A stretch of 5,516 nt of DNA from Deltaproteobacteria bacterium (GTDB lineage: Bacteria > Chloroflexota > Dehalococcoidia > Dehalococcoidales > BS750m-G39), in NCBI GenBank assembly GCA_030606505.1, contig JAUWGI010000061.1, positions 1-5,516 of the forward strand, in the 5' to 3' direction. Below the pieces are notes generated by a model that ran no database searches, was not told the DNA's origin, and was given only the letters and a program-made list of their open reading frames with translations. A program made the translations under genes and the position numbers. Positions 1-5,516 of the stretch are shown here, piece after piece (within the stretch, counting starts at the first letter, position 1; every line of letters begins with the position of its first letter).

Positions 1-53
1 ACCTCCTGGGCAAGGCCAAAAGTTACGTCTTCAACAAGCCTTCGTTTCCACAT
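1..53 (-). CDS. 5' end of an unidentified gene downstream of secA (partial)
   Basis: This is an open reading frame of 17 complete codons that starts with ATG at 53-51 and runs off the left edge. It begins MWKRRLVEDV and continues with TFGLAQE. The start is supported by its surroundings: the last bases of secA read GGAAGG followed by the stop TGA, then 3 nt, then this ATG, so a Shine-Dalgarno overlaps the secA stop. The prs-secA junction has the same layout. The other two minus-strand frames hit stops within this stretch. I do not recognise the protein from so few residues. An alternative is that the true next gene starts beyond the window, because the last seven minus-strand bases (7-1) read AGGAGGT, itself a perfect Shine-Dalgarno. 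In that case this frame would be a short leader or a chance opening. Confidence 0.5.
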   Translation of the reverse strand, partial: MWKRRLVEDVTFGLAQE

Positions 54-56
54 TAC

Positions 57-2687
57 TCACCTTCCACAGCAGTGTTTGTATTTCTTGCCTGAGCCGCAGG
101 GGCAGGGGTCGTTTCTGCCTATTTTCTTACCGCCGACCCTCATTCTCTGCTTATTGTCGCTGCCTCCGGCCTGAACCGGCGCGGGTGATTTCTGGGGGGC
201 TTCCCGCCGGGCAATGCCGACATGATATATGCTGTGAACCACGTCGTGCTGGATGGTCGAAAGCAGGTTCTGGAACAGGTTGTGTCCCTCCCTCTTGTAG
301 GCGACCAGCGGGTCTCGCTGCCCGGCCGCCTGCAGCCCTATCCCCTGGCGCATGTGCTCCATCATCGTCAGGTGCTCTACCCAGAGCATGTCTATGATGC
401 GCAGCATTACCAGCCTCTCCACCGCCCTCATGTTCTCCGGGCCAATCTCCTTCTCTTTTTCCTCGTAGAGCATATTTGACAGCTCAGTTAGCTTTTCCTC
501 AATTTGCTTTGGCTTCATTTGGGAGATGGCTTCGGCGTTAAATGTTGGGGGGAGGGGGAAGATTTTGGATAGCTCACCAATTAAGCCGTCTATATCCCAG
601 CCCTCGCCGTGCTCATCGGTAGTGTGGGCGGCCACTATATTCTTAATCTCATCTCCGACCATGGACAGGATATTGGCCTTGAGGTCGGTATTACCTATTA
701 TCTTTCGACGCTCACCATAGATGAGCTCCCGGTGCAGGTTGACCACGTCGTCATACTCCACCAGGTGCTTGCGGATATCAAAGTTATAGCCCTCTACCCT
801 GACCTGAGCGCCTTCTATGGATTTATTCACCAGCGCATTCTCAACGGGGGTATCCTCGTCCATGCCCGCCCACTCCATAAAGCCTTTAATCCGGTCGCCG
901 CCGAAGCGGCGTACGATTTCATCCTCCAGGGAGACGTAGAAGCGGGAGCTCCCCGGGTCACCCTGCCTGCCCGACCGGCCCCGCAGCTGGTTGTCAATCC
1001 GCCTGGCCTCGTGGCGGTCGGTGCCGATAATGTGGAGCCCACCCAGCTCAACCACCTTTTCATGCTCTTTTTGCCAGCCCTTTTCCTCTCCGTCCCCGGG
1101 GTTCCCCCCCAGTATGATGTCAACGCCGCGCCCGGCCATGTTGGTGGCCACGGTTACCGCCCCCGGCCTCCCGGCCTGAGCGACGATGTAGGCTTCTTTT
1201 TCGTGCCGGTTGGCATTAAGTACCTCGCGGGGGATGCCCTTCTTCTTGAGCAGGTCGCTAAGATATTCCGAATTCTCGATGGATACCGTGCCCACCAGCA
1301 CCGGCCGCCCCTCTTTATGCAGCTGCTCTATCTCACGCGCCACCGCCTTGAATTTAGATTTTACGTCCTTGTAAATCTGGTCGGGGAAGTCCTGGCGCAC
1401 CATCGGCTTATGGGTGGGGATAACCACCACCTCCAGCTTATATATCTTGTGAAACTCCTCGGCCTCGGTGAGGGCGGTGCCGGTCATGCCCGCCAGCTTA
1501 TGGTACATGCGGAAATAGTTCTGGATGGTAATGGTGGCGTAGGTGCGGCTTTCCTGCTGAACCTTGACCCGCTCCTTGGCTTCTATCGCCTGGTGCAGGC
1601 CTTCCGAGTAGCGCCGTCCGTGCATCAGCCGGCCGGTGAACTCGTCAACGATGATAACCTGCCCGTCCTTGACCACATATTCCCGGTCCCGGTGGTATGT
1701 TTCCCTGGCGCTGAGGGCGTTTCTCAGGTAGCGGTGCAGGTCGGCGTTGGCCGGGTCATAGAGATTGGGCTCCTTTAGCTGCCCTTCCCGCTTCAACATC
1801 CTTTCCATGTTGGTTATGCCAACATCGGTCAGGCTGACGGAGCGGCTCTTCTCATCGACGGTGTAGTCCGCTTCTTTCTTCAGGCTGGGGATAAGGCGGG
1901 CGAACAGCTGGTACCTCTGCCCCGCCTCCACATCGGGGGCGCTGATAATGAGTGGGGTGCGGGCTTCGTCAATGAGCAGGTAGTCTACCTCGTCGGCGAT
2001 GGCATAGTTTACGGGACGCTGGACGCACTGGGAGAGGTCGTTGACCATGTTATCCCGCAGGTAGTCAAAGCCGAACTCGGCGCTGGTGCCGTAGGTGATA
2101 TCGGCCTGGTAGGCCTCTTTACGGGGGATGGGGCGGAAGTGGGGCCAGTGGCTGTCCCCGGAATCAAACTCGGGGTCGTAGAGGAGGGCGGGGGTGTGTT
2201 CGTCGGGAGACTGCATGGGGTAGATGCTGGCCACGCTTAAACCGAGGGCATGATAGACCGGCCCCATCCAGTAGGGGTCTCGCCTGGCCAGGTAGTCGTT
2301 GACGGTGACCAGGTGGCAGCCTTGACCGGTAAGTGCGTTTAAATAGAGGGGAAGGGTAGCCACCAGGGTCTTGCCCTCGCCGGTTTTCATCTCGGTGATT
2401 TTGCCCTGGTGAAGGACGATGCCTCCGATGAGCTGGACATCAAAGTGGCGCTGGCCGATGGTGCGTTGAGCCGCCTCGCGGACGGCGGCATAAGCCTCGG
2501 GCAGAAGCTCGTCAAGGGAACTGCCGCTGGCCAAGCGCGCCTTAAACTCGTCGGTCTTGGCACCGAGCTCATCGTCACTGAGCTTGGTAAATTCAGGCTC
2601 AAGCTGGTTTATGGTATCTACCAGAGGCTGTAGCCGCTTGAGCTCCTTCTCGTTGGAGTCAACCAGTCCGCCCAACCACTTAAACAT
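57..2687 (-). CDS. secA: SecA, preprotein translocase motor ATPase
   Basis: SecA is the ATPase that drives unfolded preproteins through the SecYEG channel, working at the cytoplasmic face of the membrane. The 876-residue product is complete. Visible landmarks are the DEAD-type motor Walker A (TGEGKT, K106), the Walker B stretch DEVDYLLIDEART (D240/E241), the linker region near LAGMTGTA (398-405), the second motor domain motif TNMAGRGVDI (515-524), and the arginine-rich motif VI region GTDRHEARRIDNQLRGRSGR (555-574). The C-terminal zinc site is CxC then eight residues then CC (C862, C864, C873, C874), preceded by a charged linker; this tail usually binds SecB or ribosomes. Compared with E. coli there is an insert of about 25-30 residues around 158-190, and V522 replaces the usual Thr in GRGTD. 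The ATG start lies 3 nt after the prs stop, with AGGGGTGA as the Shine-Dalgarno, so translational coupling to prs is likely. Length and motifs make the identification essentially certain. Confidence 0.99.
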   Translation of the reverse strand: MFKWLGGLVDSNEKELKRLQPLVDTINQLEPEFTKLSDDELGAKTDEFKARLASGSSLDELLPEAYAAVREAAQRTIGQRHFDVQLIGGIVLHQGKITEMKTGEGKTLVATLPLYLNALTGQGCHLVTVNDYLARRDPYWMGPVYHALGLSVASIYPMQSPDEHTPALLYDPEFDSGDSHWPHFRPIPRKEAYQADITYGTSAEFGFDYLRDNMVNDLSQCVQRPVNYAIADEVDYLLIDEARTPLIISAPDVEAGQRYQLFARLIPSLKKEADYTVDEKSRSVSLTDVGITNMERMLKREGQLKEPNLYDPANADLHRYLRNALSARETYHRDREYVVKDGQVIIVDEFTGRLMHGRRYSEGLHQAIEAKERVKVQQESRTYATITIQNYFRMYHKLAGMTGTALTEAEEFHKIYKLEVVVIPTHKPMVRQDFPDQIYKDVKSKFKAVAREIEQLHKEGRPVLVGTVSIENSEYLSDLLKKKGIPREVLNANRHEKEAYIVAQAGRPGAVTVATNMAGRGVDIILGGNPGDGEEKGWQKEHEKVVELGGLHIIGTDRHEARRIDNQLRGRSGRQGDPGSSRFYVSLEDEIVRRFGGDRIKGFMEWAGMDEDTPVENALVNKSIEGAQVRVEGYNFDIRKHLVEYDDVVNLHRELIYGERRKIIGNTDLKANILSMVGDEIKNIVAAHTTDEHGEGWDIDGLIGELSKIFPLPPTFNAEAISQMKPKQIEEKLTELSNMLYEEKEKEIGPENMRAVERLVMLRIIDMLWVEHLTMMEHMRQGIGLQAAGQRDPLVAYKREGHNLFQNLLSTIQHDVVHSIYHVGIARREAPQKSPAPVQAGGSDNKQRMRVGGKKIGRNDPCPCGSGKKYKHCCGR
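60..119 (-). other. SecA C-terminal zinc-binding (SEC-C) motif
   Basis: Codons for residues 857-876 carry the pattern C-P-C-G-S-G-K-K-Y-K-H-C-C. In the known SecA family the cysteines, with Cys or His at the last position, hold one zinc and form the SecB or ribosome contact. All ligands are present and only two residues follow, as is usual for full-length SecA. The module also occurs alone in other proteins, but here it is continuous with the SecA frame. Confidence 0.93.
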
Positions 2688-2690
2688 CGC

Positions 2691-2698
2691 TCACCCCT
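2691..2698 (-). promoter_or_regulatory. secA ribosome binding site overlapping the prs stop codon
   Basis: On the minus strand the prs gene ends AGGGGTGA, followed by GCG and the secA ATG. The TGA is the prs stop and also part of the Shine-Dalgarno match (GGTGA). Ribosomes finishing prs are therefore placed directly at the secA start. This fixes ATG at 2687 as the secA start and argues for coupled translation. Confidence 0.8.
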
Positions 2699-3635
2699 GT
2701 TCGAACATAGCCCCTATGGATAGTCCGGTGTGGATGCGGTGGATGGCTTCACCCAGTAGTGGGGCTATGGGTAAAACGGTAATCTTATCCAGTTTCTTAT
2801 CACCGGCCACCGGAACGGTGTCAGTAACCACTACCTCCTTGACCGGGCAGGAGGCTATCCTTGTGATGGCCTTACCGGAGAATATAGGATGGGTGCAGCA
2901 GGTGAACACCTCTTTTACCCCCCGCTTCTCCAGAGCCGAGATAACGCCTACCAGAGAGCCGGCGGTGTCTATCTCGTCGTCTACGGTAAGCGCCACCTTG
3001 CCTTCCACATCGCCGATGACATTGAGCGTATCTGTCTTGTCGTCATTGCCCAACCGCCTCTTTTCCACGATAGCCAGGGGGGCATTGAGTCTGGCGGCCA
3101 CATCGCGCGCCCGCTTGGTAATACCGATATCGGTGGCAACTACCACCAGGTCTTTAAATTTTCTTTCTTTAAAATAGTCGCTGAGCAGGAAAAGAGCTGT
3201 CAGTTCGTCAACCGGTATGTTAAAGAAGCCCTGAATCTGGGCGGCGTGCAAGTCCACCGTCAGCATCCGGCTGGCGCCGGCTACTGTGAGCAGGTCAGCT
3301 ATCAGGCGGGCGGTTATCGGCACCCGGGGCTGGTCTTTCTTATCGGTGCGGCCGTAACCGTAGTAGGGGACGACGGCGGTGATACGCCCCGATGAGGCTC
3401 TTTTAAGGGCATCGAGCATAATCAGCAGCTCGACCAGGTTCCGGTTCACCGGTGAGCACAGAGGCTGGATAACGAAGGTGTCCCTCTGGCGCACGTTTTC
3501 CAGGATGCGGACAAAGGTATTCTCGTTGCTGAACTCAAAGACCTCGCACTTGCCCAGCGGTATTCCCAGGTATTCGGCTACCTGCTGGGCGAGGAGGGGG
3601 TGGGCATTACCGGTGAATACCTTCAGCTCATCCAT
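2691..3635 (-). CDS. prs: Ribose-phosphate pyrophosphokinase (PRPP synthetase)
   Basis: Prs transfers pyrophosphate from ATP to ribose 5-phosphate, giving PRPP for purine, pyrimidine, histidine, tryptophan and NAD synthesis; it is cytosolic and usually hexameric. The 314-residue product has the usual class I length. Landmarks in order are FSNEN (35-39, at the FSDGE or FSNQE position), PVNRNLVELLIM (62-73), YYGYGRTDKK (91-100, ATP-binding loop), the metal-ligand motif DLHAAQIQGFF (128-138), the catalytic loop EKRR (191-194, K192 and R194), the PRPP signature VDDEIDTAGS (218-227) and THPIFSG (248-254). Two sites differ from the textbook enzyme: RT instead of RQ at 96-97, and ATDIGI instead of SPDxGG at 167-172. 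The ATG start has GAGGT 8 nt upstream. It sits 31 bp after the tyrosine-repeat gene and 3 bp before secA. I am confident of the family; the unusual residues look like lineage variation rather than loss of function. Confidence 0.97.
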   Translation of the reverse strand: MDELKVFTGNAHPLLAQQVAEYLGIPLGKCEVFEFSNENTFVRILENVRQRDTFVIQPLCSPVNRNLVELLIMLDALKRASSGRITAVVPYYGYGRTDKKDQPRVPITARLIADLLTVAGASRMLTVDLHAAQIQGFFNIPVDELTALFLLSDYFKERKFKDLVVVATDIGITKRARDVAARLNAPLAIVEKRRLGNDDKTDTLNVIGDVEGKVALTVDDEIDTAGSLVGVISALEKRGVKEVFTCCTHPIFSGKAITRIASCPVKEVVVTDTVPVAGDKKLDKITVLPIAPLLGEAIHRIHTGLSIGAMFEQG

Positions 3636-3666
3636 GGGCTCTTACCTCTCTTTTCTTTGTGCAGTA

Positions 3667-4116
3667 TTAGTAACCTATAAGGGCTTCCAGCAGGGAGACC
3701 TTCTTGTATTGCGTTGCTGGTCTTTCCTGCCATTCATGTGTCTGCCCGGCGGCATCTCTATACAGGGTCACTTCCCGGTATTTGGTGACTGGCCCGTATA
3801 CTACCTCACTTCTATACTTGACTACTGTTCGGTATTTGGTAACTGGCTCACGACCAATCACTTCATGAGTTATTGGATCATAAATGTTTTGCCAGACCGT
3901 GTAGGGCTCTTGTTCGGTATACCGTACCTGGACAGAATGCGGCTCGTTAACTACGTACGGTATCCGTTCGGTATACGGCTCAGAAACATAATAAGTCTCC
4001 GGGGCTTGATATTGTTCCGTAGCCTCATAAGCTACCCCCTTGAGGGGCACGGCACAGAAAACGACGACGAAAACAAGGAAGGCCGAGCCTAATCCTATAG
4101 CTAGATTCTTTCCCAT
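3667..4116 (-). CDS. Exported or membrane-anchored tyrosine-hexad repeat protein, function unknown
   Basis: I cannot assign a known family. The product is 149 residues with a short basic start (MGKN), a hydrophobic stretch at about 5-25, and a possible signal cleavage after GVA (27-29), so it is either secreted or anchored by its N-terminus. The single Cys (C21) is not in a lipobox. The rest is rich in Tyr (16 in total), Val, Thr, Glu and Pro. Tyrosines fall exactly every six residues at 30, 36, 42, 48, 54, (His60), 66 and 72, and again at 95, 101, 107, 113 and 119. Hexads such as PVTKYR, TVVKYR and EVTLYR alternate small or aromatic residues with charged ones, as in an extended beta structure. 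The start is ATG at 4116-4114, because AGGAGGTGA lies 7-8 nt before it; the GTG at 4125 lies inside that Shine-Dalgarno. A hand count over 3721-4080 gives about 49% GC, below the flanking genes. It lies between glyA and prs on the same strand and is probably co-transcribed. Confidence 0.85.
   Translation of the reverse strand: MGKNLAIGLGSAFLVFVVVFCAVPLKGVAYEATEQYQAPETYYVSEPYTERIPYVVNEPHSVQVRYTEQEPYTVWQNIYDPITHEVIGREPVTKYRTVVKYRSEVVYGPVTKYREVTLYRDAAGQTHEWQERPATQYKKVSLLEALIGY
3757..3846 (-). repeat. C-terminal block of five tyrosine hexads
   Basis: Residues 91-120 of the small protein divide into five six-residue units: PVTKYR, TVVKYR, SEVVYG, PVTKYR and EVTLYR. Tyr is at position 5 of each and Arg at position 6 of four of the five. 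At DNA level the two PVTKYR units (3830-3847 and 3776-3793) match at 17 of 18 bases, with starts exactly 54 bp apart, which points to duplication of a three-hexad unit. Confidence 0.85.
3901..4026 (-). repeat. N-terminal block of seven tyrosine hexads
   Basis: Residues 31-72 divide into seven six-residue units with Tyr at the last position in six of them and His60 in the other, for example QAPETY, YVSEPY, TERIPY, SVQVRY and TEQEPY. The 11-bp plus-strand string gttcggtatac occurs at 3912-3922 and 3966-3976, again 54 bp apart, matching the 18-codon spacing in the C-terminal block. The block is out of phase with the C-terminal hexads and is separated from them by a non-repeating segment at 73-90. 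Confidence 0.8.
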
Positions 4117-4123
4117 CTTAATC

Positions 4124-4130
4124 ACCTCCT
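4124..4130 (-). promoter_or_regulatory. Perfect Shine-Dalgarno deciding the start of the tyrosine-repeat gene
   Basis: The minus strand reads AGGAGGTGATTAAGATG. AGGAGGT is a full anti-Shine-Dalgarno match with 7 nt (GATTAAG) before ATG at 4116. This selects that ATG over the in-frame GTG at 4125-4123, which overlaps the binding site itself. Confidence 0.85.
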
Positions 4131-4132
4131 TT

Positions 4133-4161
4133 ATTATAGCATTATTGGCGCTTGATATCAG
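4133..4161 (-). promoter_or_regulatory. Possible promoter between glyA and the tyrosine-repeat gene
   Basis: A perfect -10 hexamer TATAAT lies at 4138-4133 on the minus strand, with CTGATA (4 of 6 matches to TTGACA) 17 bp upstream at 4161-4156, overlapping the glyA stop. Transcription from it would begin at about 4126, inside the Shine-Dalgarno, giving a leader of only about 10 nt that lacks part of the binding site. It may therefore be a chance AT-rich match. If real, it would let the last genes be expressed separately from glyA. Confidence 0.3.
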
Positions 4162-5402
4162 TCCTCAATGCCGGGTACCGAGAAGCGAGAGCATATCTGA
4201 CTGACCTCCTCTCTCACCTCCTTTTGAATTTTGGGATTATCAGTATTGGCCAGAATTTTTATAATCATGGCGGCGATTTGTTTTATTTCTTCCTTGCCGA
4301 AGCCCCGCGTGGTCACCGCCGGGGTGCCCAGCCTGATACCGCCGGTTATCCGGGGTGGCTGCTGGTCAAAGGGAATAGAATTACGATTGACCACAATGCC
4401 GGCGGCTCCTAAAGCCTCCTCGGCCTGTCGGCCGGTGATGCCGGTCTCGGTGAGGTCGACCAGGACTAGGTGGTTATCGGTGCCGCCTGAGATTAAGCGC
4501 AGTCCATTTTGCTGTAGCCCGGCGGCCAGAACCTGGGCATTCTCCAGCACCGCCCGCTGGTAGTCGGTAAAGCCGGGTTGCATCGCTTCCCAGAAGCAGA
4601 CCGCTTTTCCGGCGATAGCGTGCATCAGCGGGCCTCCCTGCATCCTGGGGAAGACGGCGTCGTCTATGGCCGGAGCCAGCTCTTTTTGGGAGAGGATAAA
4701 GCCGCTTCGGGGTCCGCGCAGCGTCTTGTGGGTGGTTGAGGTGACTACCTCGGCGTAGGGGAGGGGGGTGGTGTGTAAGCCTACCGCTATCATACCGGCG
4801 ATGTGAGCCATATCGACCAGTAGCTTGGCTCCCACCAGGTCGGCGATTTGCCGGAAGCGCTCGAAATCGATAATCCTGGGGTAGGCGCTGGCGCCGACCA
4901 CAATCAGCCTGGGCTTGTGCTTTTTGGCCAGCCGCTCTATTTCCGGGTAGTCCATCCTTTCCGTCTCCCGGTTGACCCCGTAGTGGATGAAATTGTAGGA
5001 CTTTCCGGAGAAGCTTACCTGAGCCCCGTGGGTGAGGTGGCCGCCGTGAGCCAGGCTCATGCCCATAACCGTGTCGCCGTATTCCAGCAGGGCATAGTAT
5101 GACGCCATGTTAGCCTGGGCCCCGCTGTGGGGCTGGACATTGGCGTGCTGGGCATGGAACAGCTCCTTGGCCCGCTGGATGGCCAGGTCTTCTACTATAT
5201 CCACATTCTCACAGCCGCCGTAGTAGCGTTTGCCGGGGTAGCCCTCGGCGTATTTGTTGGTTAAGAATGAGCCTTCGGCCTGGAGCACCGCCCGGCTGGC
5301 GTAGTTCTCCGAGGCGATAAGATTGATTGTCTCCCGCTGGCGTTTTGCCTCTAGTTCCAGCGCCCGGCTGATTTCCGGGTCGGTTTGGCTTAAGCGGTCC
5401 AT
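4158..5402 (-). CDS. glyA: Serine hydroxymethyltransferase
   Basis: GlyA is a PLP enzyme that interconverts serine plus tetrahydrofolate with glycine plus 5,10-methylene-tetrahydrofolate, the main source of one-carbon units for purine, thymidylate and methionine synthesis. The 414-residue product has the usual bacterial length. Landmarks are ASENYAS (30-36), [13 protein letters not shown] (51-63, with E53 and Y60/Y61 near the active site), HSGAQAN (92-98), [10 protein letters not shown] (117-126), the PLP-contacting LVDMAH (195-200, D197 and H200), the Schiff-base lysine motif [10 protein letters not shown] (K226), QGGPLMH (255-261) and the carboxylate-binding GIRLGTPA (R357). The start chosen is ATG at 5402, because AGGAGGG lies just upstream and the protein then begins [11 protein letters not shown], as expected. 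A longer frame reaching TTG at 5441 would run through the promoter. It is the first complete gene of the cluster. Nothing looks truncated or altered. Confidence 0.98.
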   Translation of the reverse strand: MDRLSQTDPEISRALELEAKRQRETINLIASENYASRAVLQAEGSFLTNKYAEGYPGKRYYGGCENVDIVEDLAIQRAKELFHAQHANVQPHSGAQANMASYYALLEYGDTVMGMSLAHGGHLTHGAQVSFSGKSYNFIHYGVNRETERMDYPEIERLAKKHKPRLIVVGASAYPRIIDFERFRQIADLVGAKLLVDMAHIAGMIAVGLHTTPLPYAEVVTSTTHKTLRGPRSGFILSQKELAPAIDDAVFPRMQGGPLMHAIAGKAVCFWEAMQPGFTDYQRAVLENAQVLAAGLQQNGLRLISGGTDNHLVLVDLTETGITGRQAEEALGAAGIVVNRNSIPFDQQPPRITGGIRLGTPAVTTRGFGKEEIKQIAAMIIKILANTDNPKIQKEVREEVSQICSRFSVPGIED

Positions 5403-5405
5403 TTT

Positions 5406-5412
5406 CCCTCCT
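5406..5412 (-). promoter_or_regulatory. glyA ribosome binding site
   Basis: The minus strand reads AGGAGGG, then AAA, then ATG at 5402. The core match is strong and the spacing a little short. It sets the glyA start and excludes the in-frame upstream TTG at 5441. Confidence 0.8.
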
Positions 5413-5419
5413 GGCTTAA

Positions 5420-5448
5420 AGTCTACAACTGCACTCTCCAAGTGTCAA
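5420..5448 (-). promoter_or_regulatory. Sigma70-type promoter for glyA and probably the cluster
   Basis: On the minus strand a perfect -35 TTGACA (5448-5443) is followed by a 17-bp spacer and TAGACT (5425-5420, 4 of 6 matches to TATAAT). The expected start of transcription is near 5413-5412, immediately before the glyA Shine-Dalgarno, so the leader would be only about 11 nt. No terminator is seen between here and the left edge, so this promoter could serve glyA through secA and beyond. Confidence 0.65.
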
Positions 5449-5469
5449 ACCCTCTTACTCTTTATAACC

Positions 5470-5491
5470 ATTACTAAAGTAGGGGAGTAAT
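5470..5491. repeat. Small inverted repeat upstream of the glyA promoter
   Basis: The plus strand reads attact at 5470-5475 and agtaat at 5486-5491, a perfect 6-bp inverted repeat around a 10-bp centre. It lies about 20 bp upstream of the -35 element. It could be an operator or a weak end-of-gene hairpin for an unseen upstream gene. With AT-rich arms this short it may equally be chance. Confidence 0.25.
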
Positions 5492-5516
5492 TTGTTTGAA
5501 TACCTGCTTACCAACC

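Noticed and set aside
609..1778. Long plus-strand open frame opposite secA
   Set aside because: It lies entirely antisense to a SecA frame with all family motifs intact, has no recognisable motif, and is the kind of opening expected opposite a GC-rich conserved gene.
2557..3177. Plus-strand open frame across the secA-prs junction
   Set aside because: It is antisense to two well-supported genes, and its Ser-rich composition is typical of a shadow frame.
3636..3666. Separate promoter or terminator between the repeat gene and prs
   Set aside because: Only a prs Shine-Dalgarno (GAGGT) is clear. AT-rich bases near 3663-3669 do not make a convincing -10 with a -35, and no hairpin with a T-run is present.
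3915..3924. Perfect 10-bp palindrome cggtataccg as an operator
   Set aside because: It lies inside the repeat gene and is explained by codons for recurrent Arg-Tyr-Thr in the hexads.
4051..4056. Lipoprotein attachment at the single Cys (C21) of the repeat protein
   Set aside because: The preceding residues VVF do not fit a lipobox, which needs a small residue just before Cys. A plain signal peptide or membrane anchor fits better.
4117..4125. GTG start giving a 152-residue repeat protein
   Set aside because: This GTG is inside the AGGAGGTGA ribosome binding site of the ATG at 4116, so it cannot be served by that site.
5403..5441. Longer glyA beginning at a TTG (5441-5439)
   Set aside because: It would place the start inside the -35/-10 region. 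The ATG at 5402 has a strong Shine-Dalgarno and gives the usual SHMT N-terminus.
5474..5515. Possible C-terminal tail of an upstream minus-strand gene (ends ITPLL then TAG), with a second open frame ending at the TAA near 5457
   Set aside because: Two frames are equally open over about 40-60 AT-rich bases, and neither tail is recognisable. An upstream gene may end here but the window is too short to tell.

Overview
The window is one compact, single-strand gene cluster. Every supported gene lies on the minus strand, so transcription runs from the right end of the window to the left. In that order the genes are glyA (serine hydroxymethyltransferase), a short exported or membrane-anchored tyrosine-rich protein of unknown function, prs (ribose-phosphate pyrophosphokinase), secA (preprotein translocase ATPase), and the first 17 codons of a further gene cut off at the left edge. 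No rRNA, tRNA, insertion sequence, CRISPR array or convincing rho-independent terminator is visible.

The organism is a bacterium with moderately high GC and strong Shine-Dalgarno signals. SecA carries an extra segment of about 25-30 residues in its first nucleotide-binding domain. That segment, the SecA N-terminus and the general look of Prs resemble my memory of Chloroflexota, particularly Dehalococcoidia. This placement is an inference from recalled sequence style, not a database result.

Region by region: 5403-5516 is an AT-richer upstream region with a good sigma70-type promoter (TTGACA, 17-bp spacer, TAGACT) that ends almost at the glyA Shine-Dalgarno. GlyA (4158-5402) is a complete, ordinary SHMT. 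A 41-bp gap holding a TATAAT and a perfect AGGAGGTGA leads into the 149-residue tyrosine-hexad protein (3667-4116), whose GC is clearly lower than its neighbours. A 31-bp gap leads to prs (2691-3635). prs is tightly coupled to secA (57-2687), and secA to the next gene, through two matching junctions in which the stop TGA forms part of the Shine-Dalgarno and the next ATG starts 3 nt later.

Functionally, GlyA supplies one-carbon units and Prs supplies PRPP, both inputs to purine synthesis, while SecA drives Sec-dependent export. The group reads as a housekeeping operon. The one unexplained element is the small tyrosine-repeat protein. Its tyrosines fall every six residues over two long blocks, and it shows traces of 54-bp (18-codon) internal duplication. 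It carries an N-terminal signal or anchor, so it could itself be a Sec substrate.
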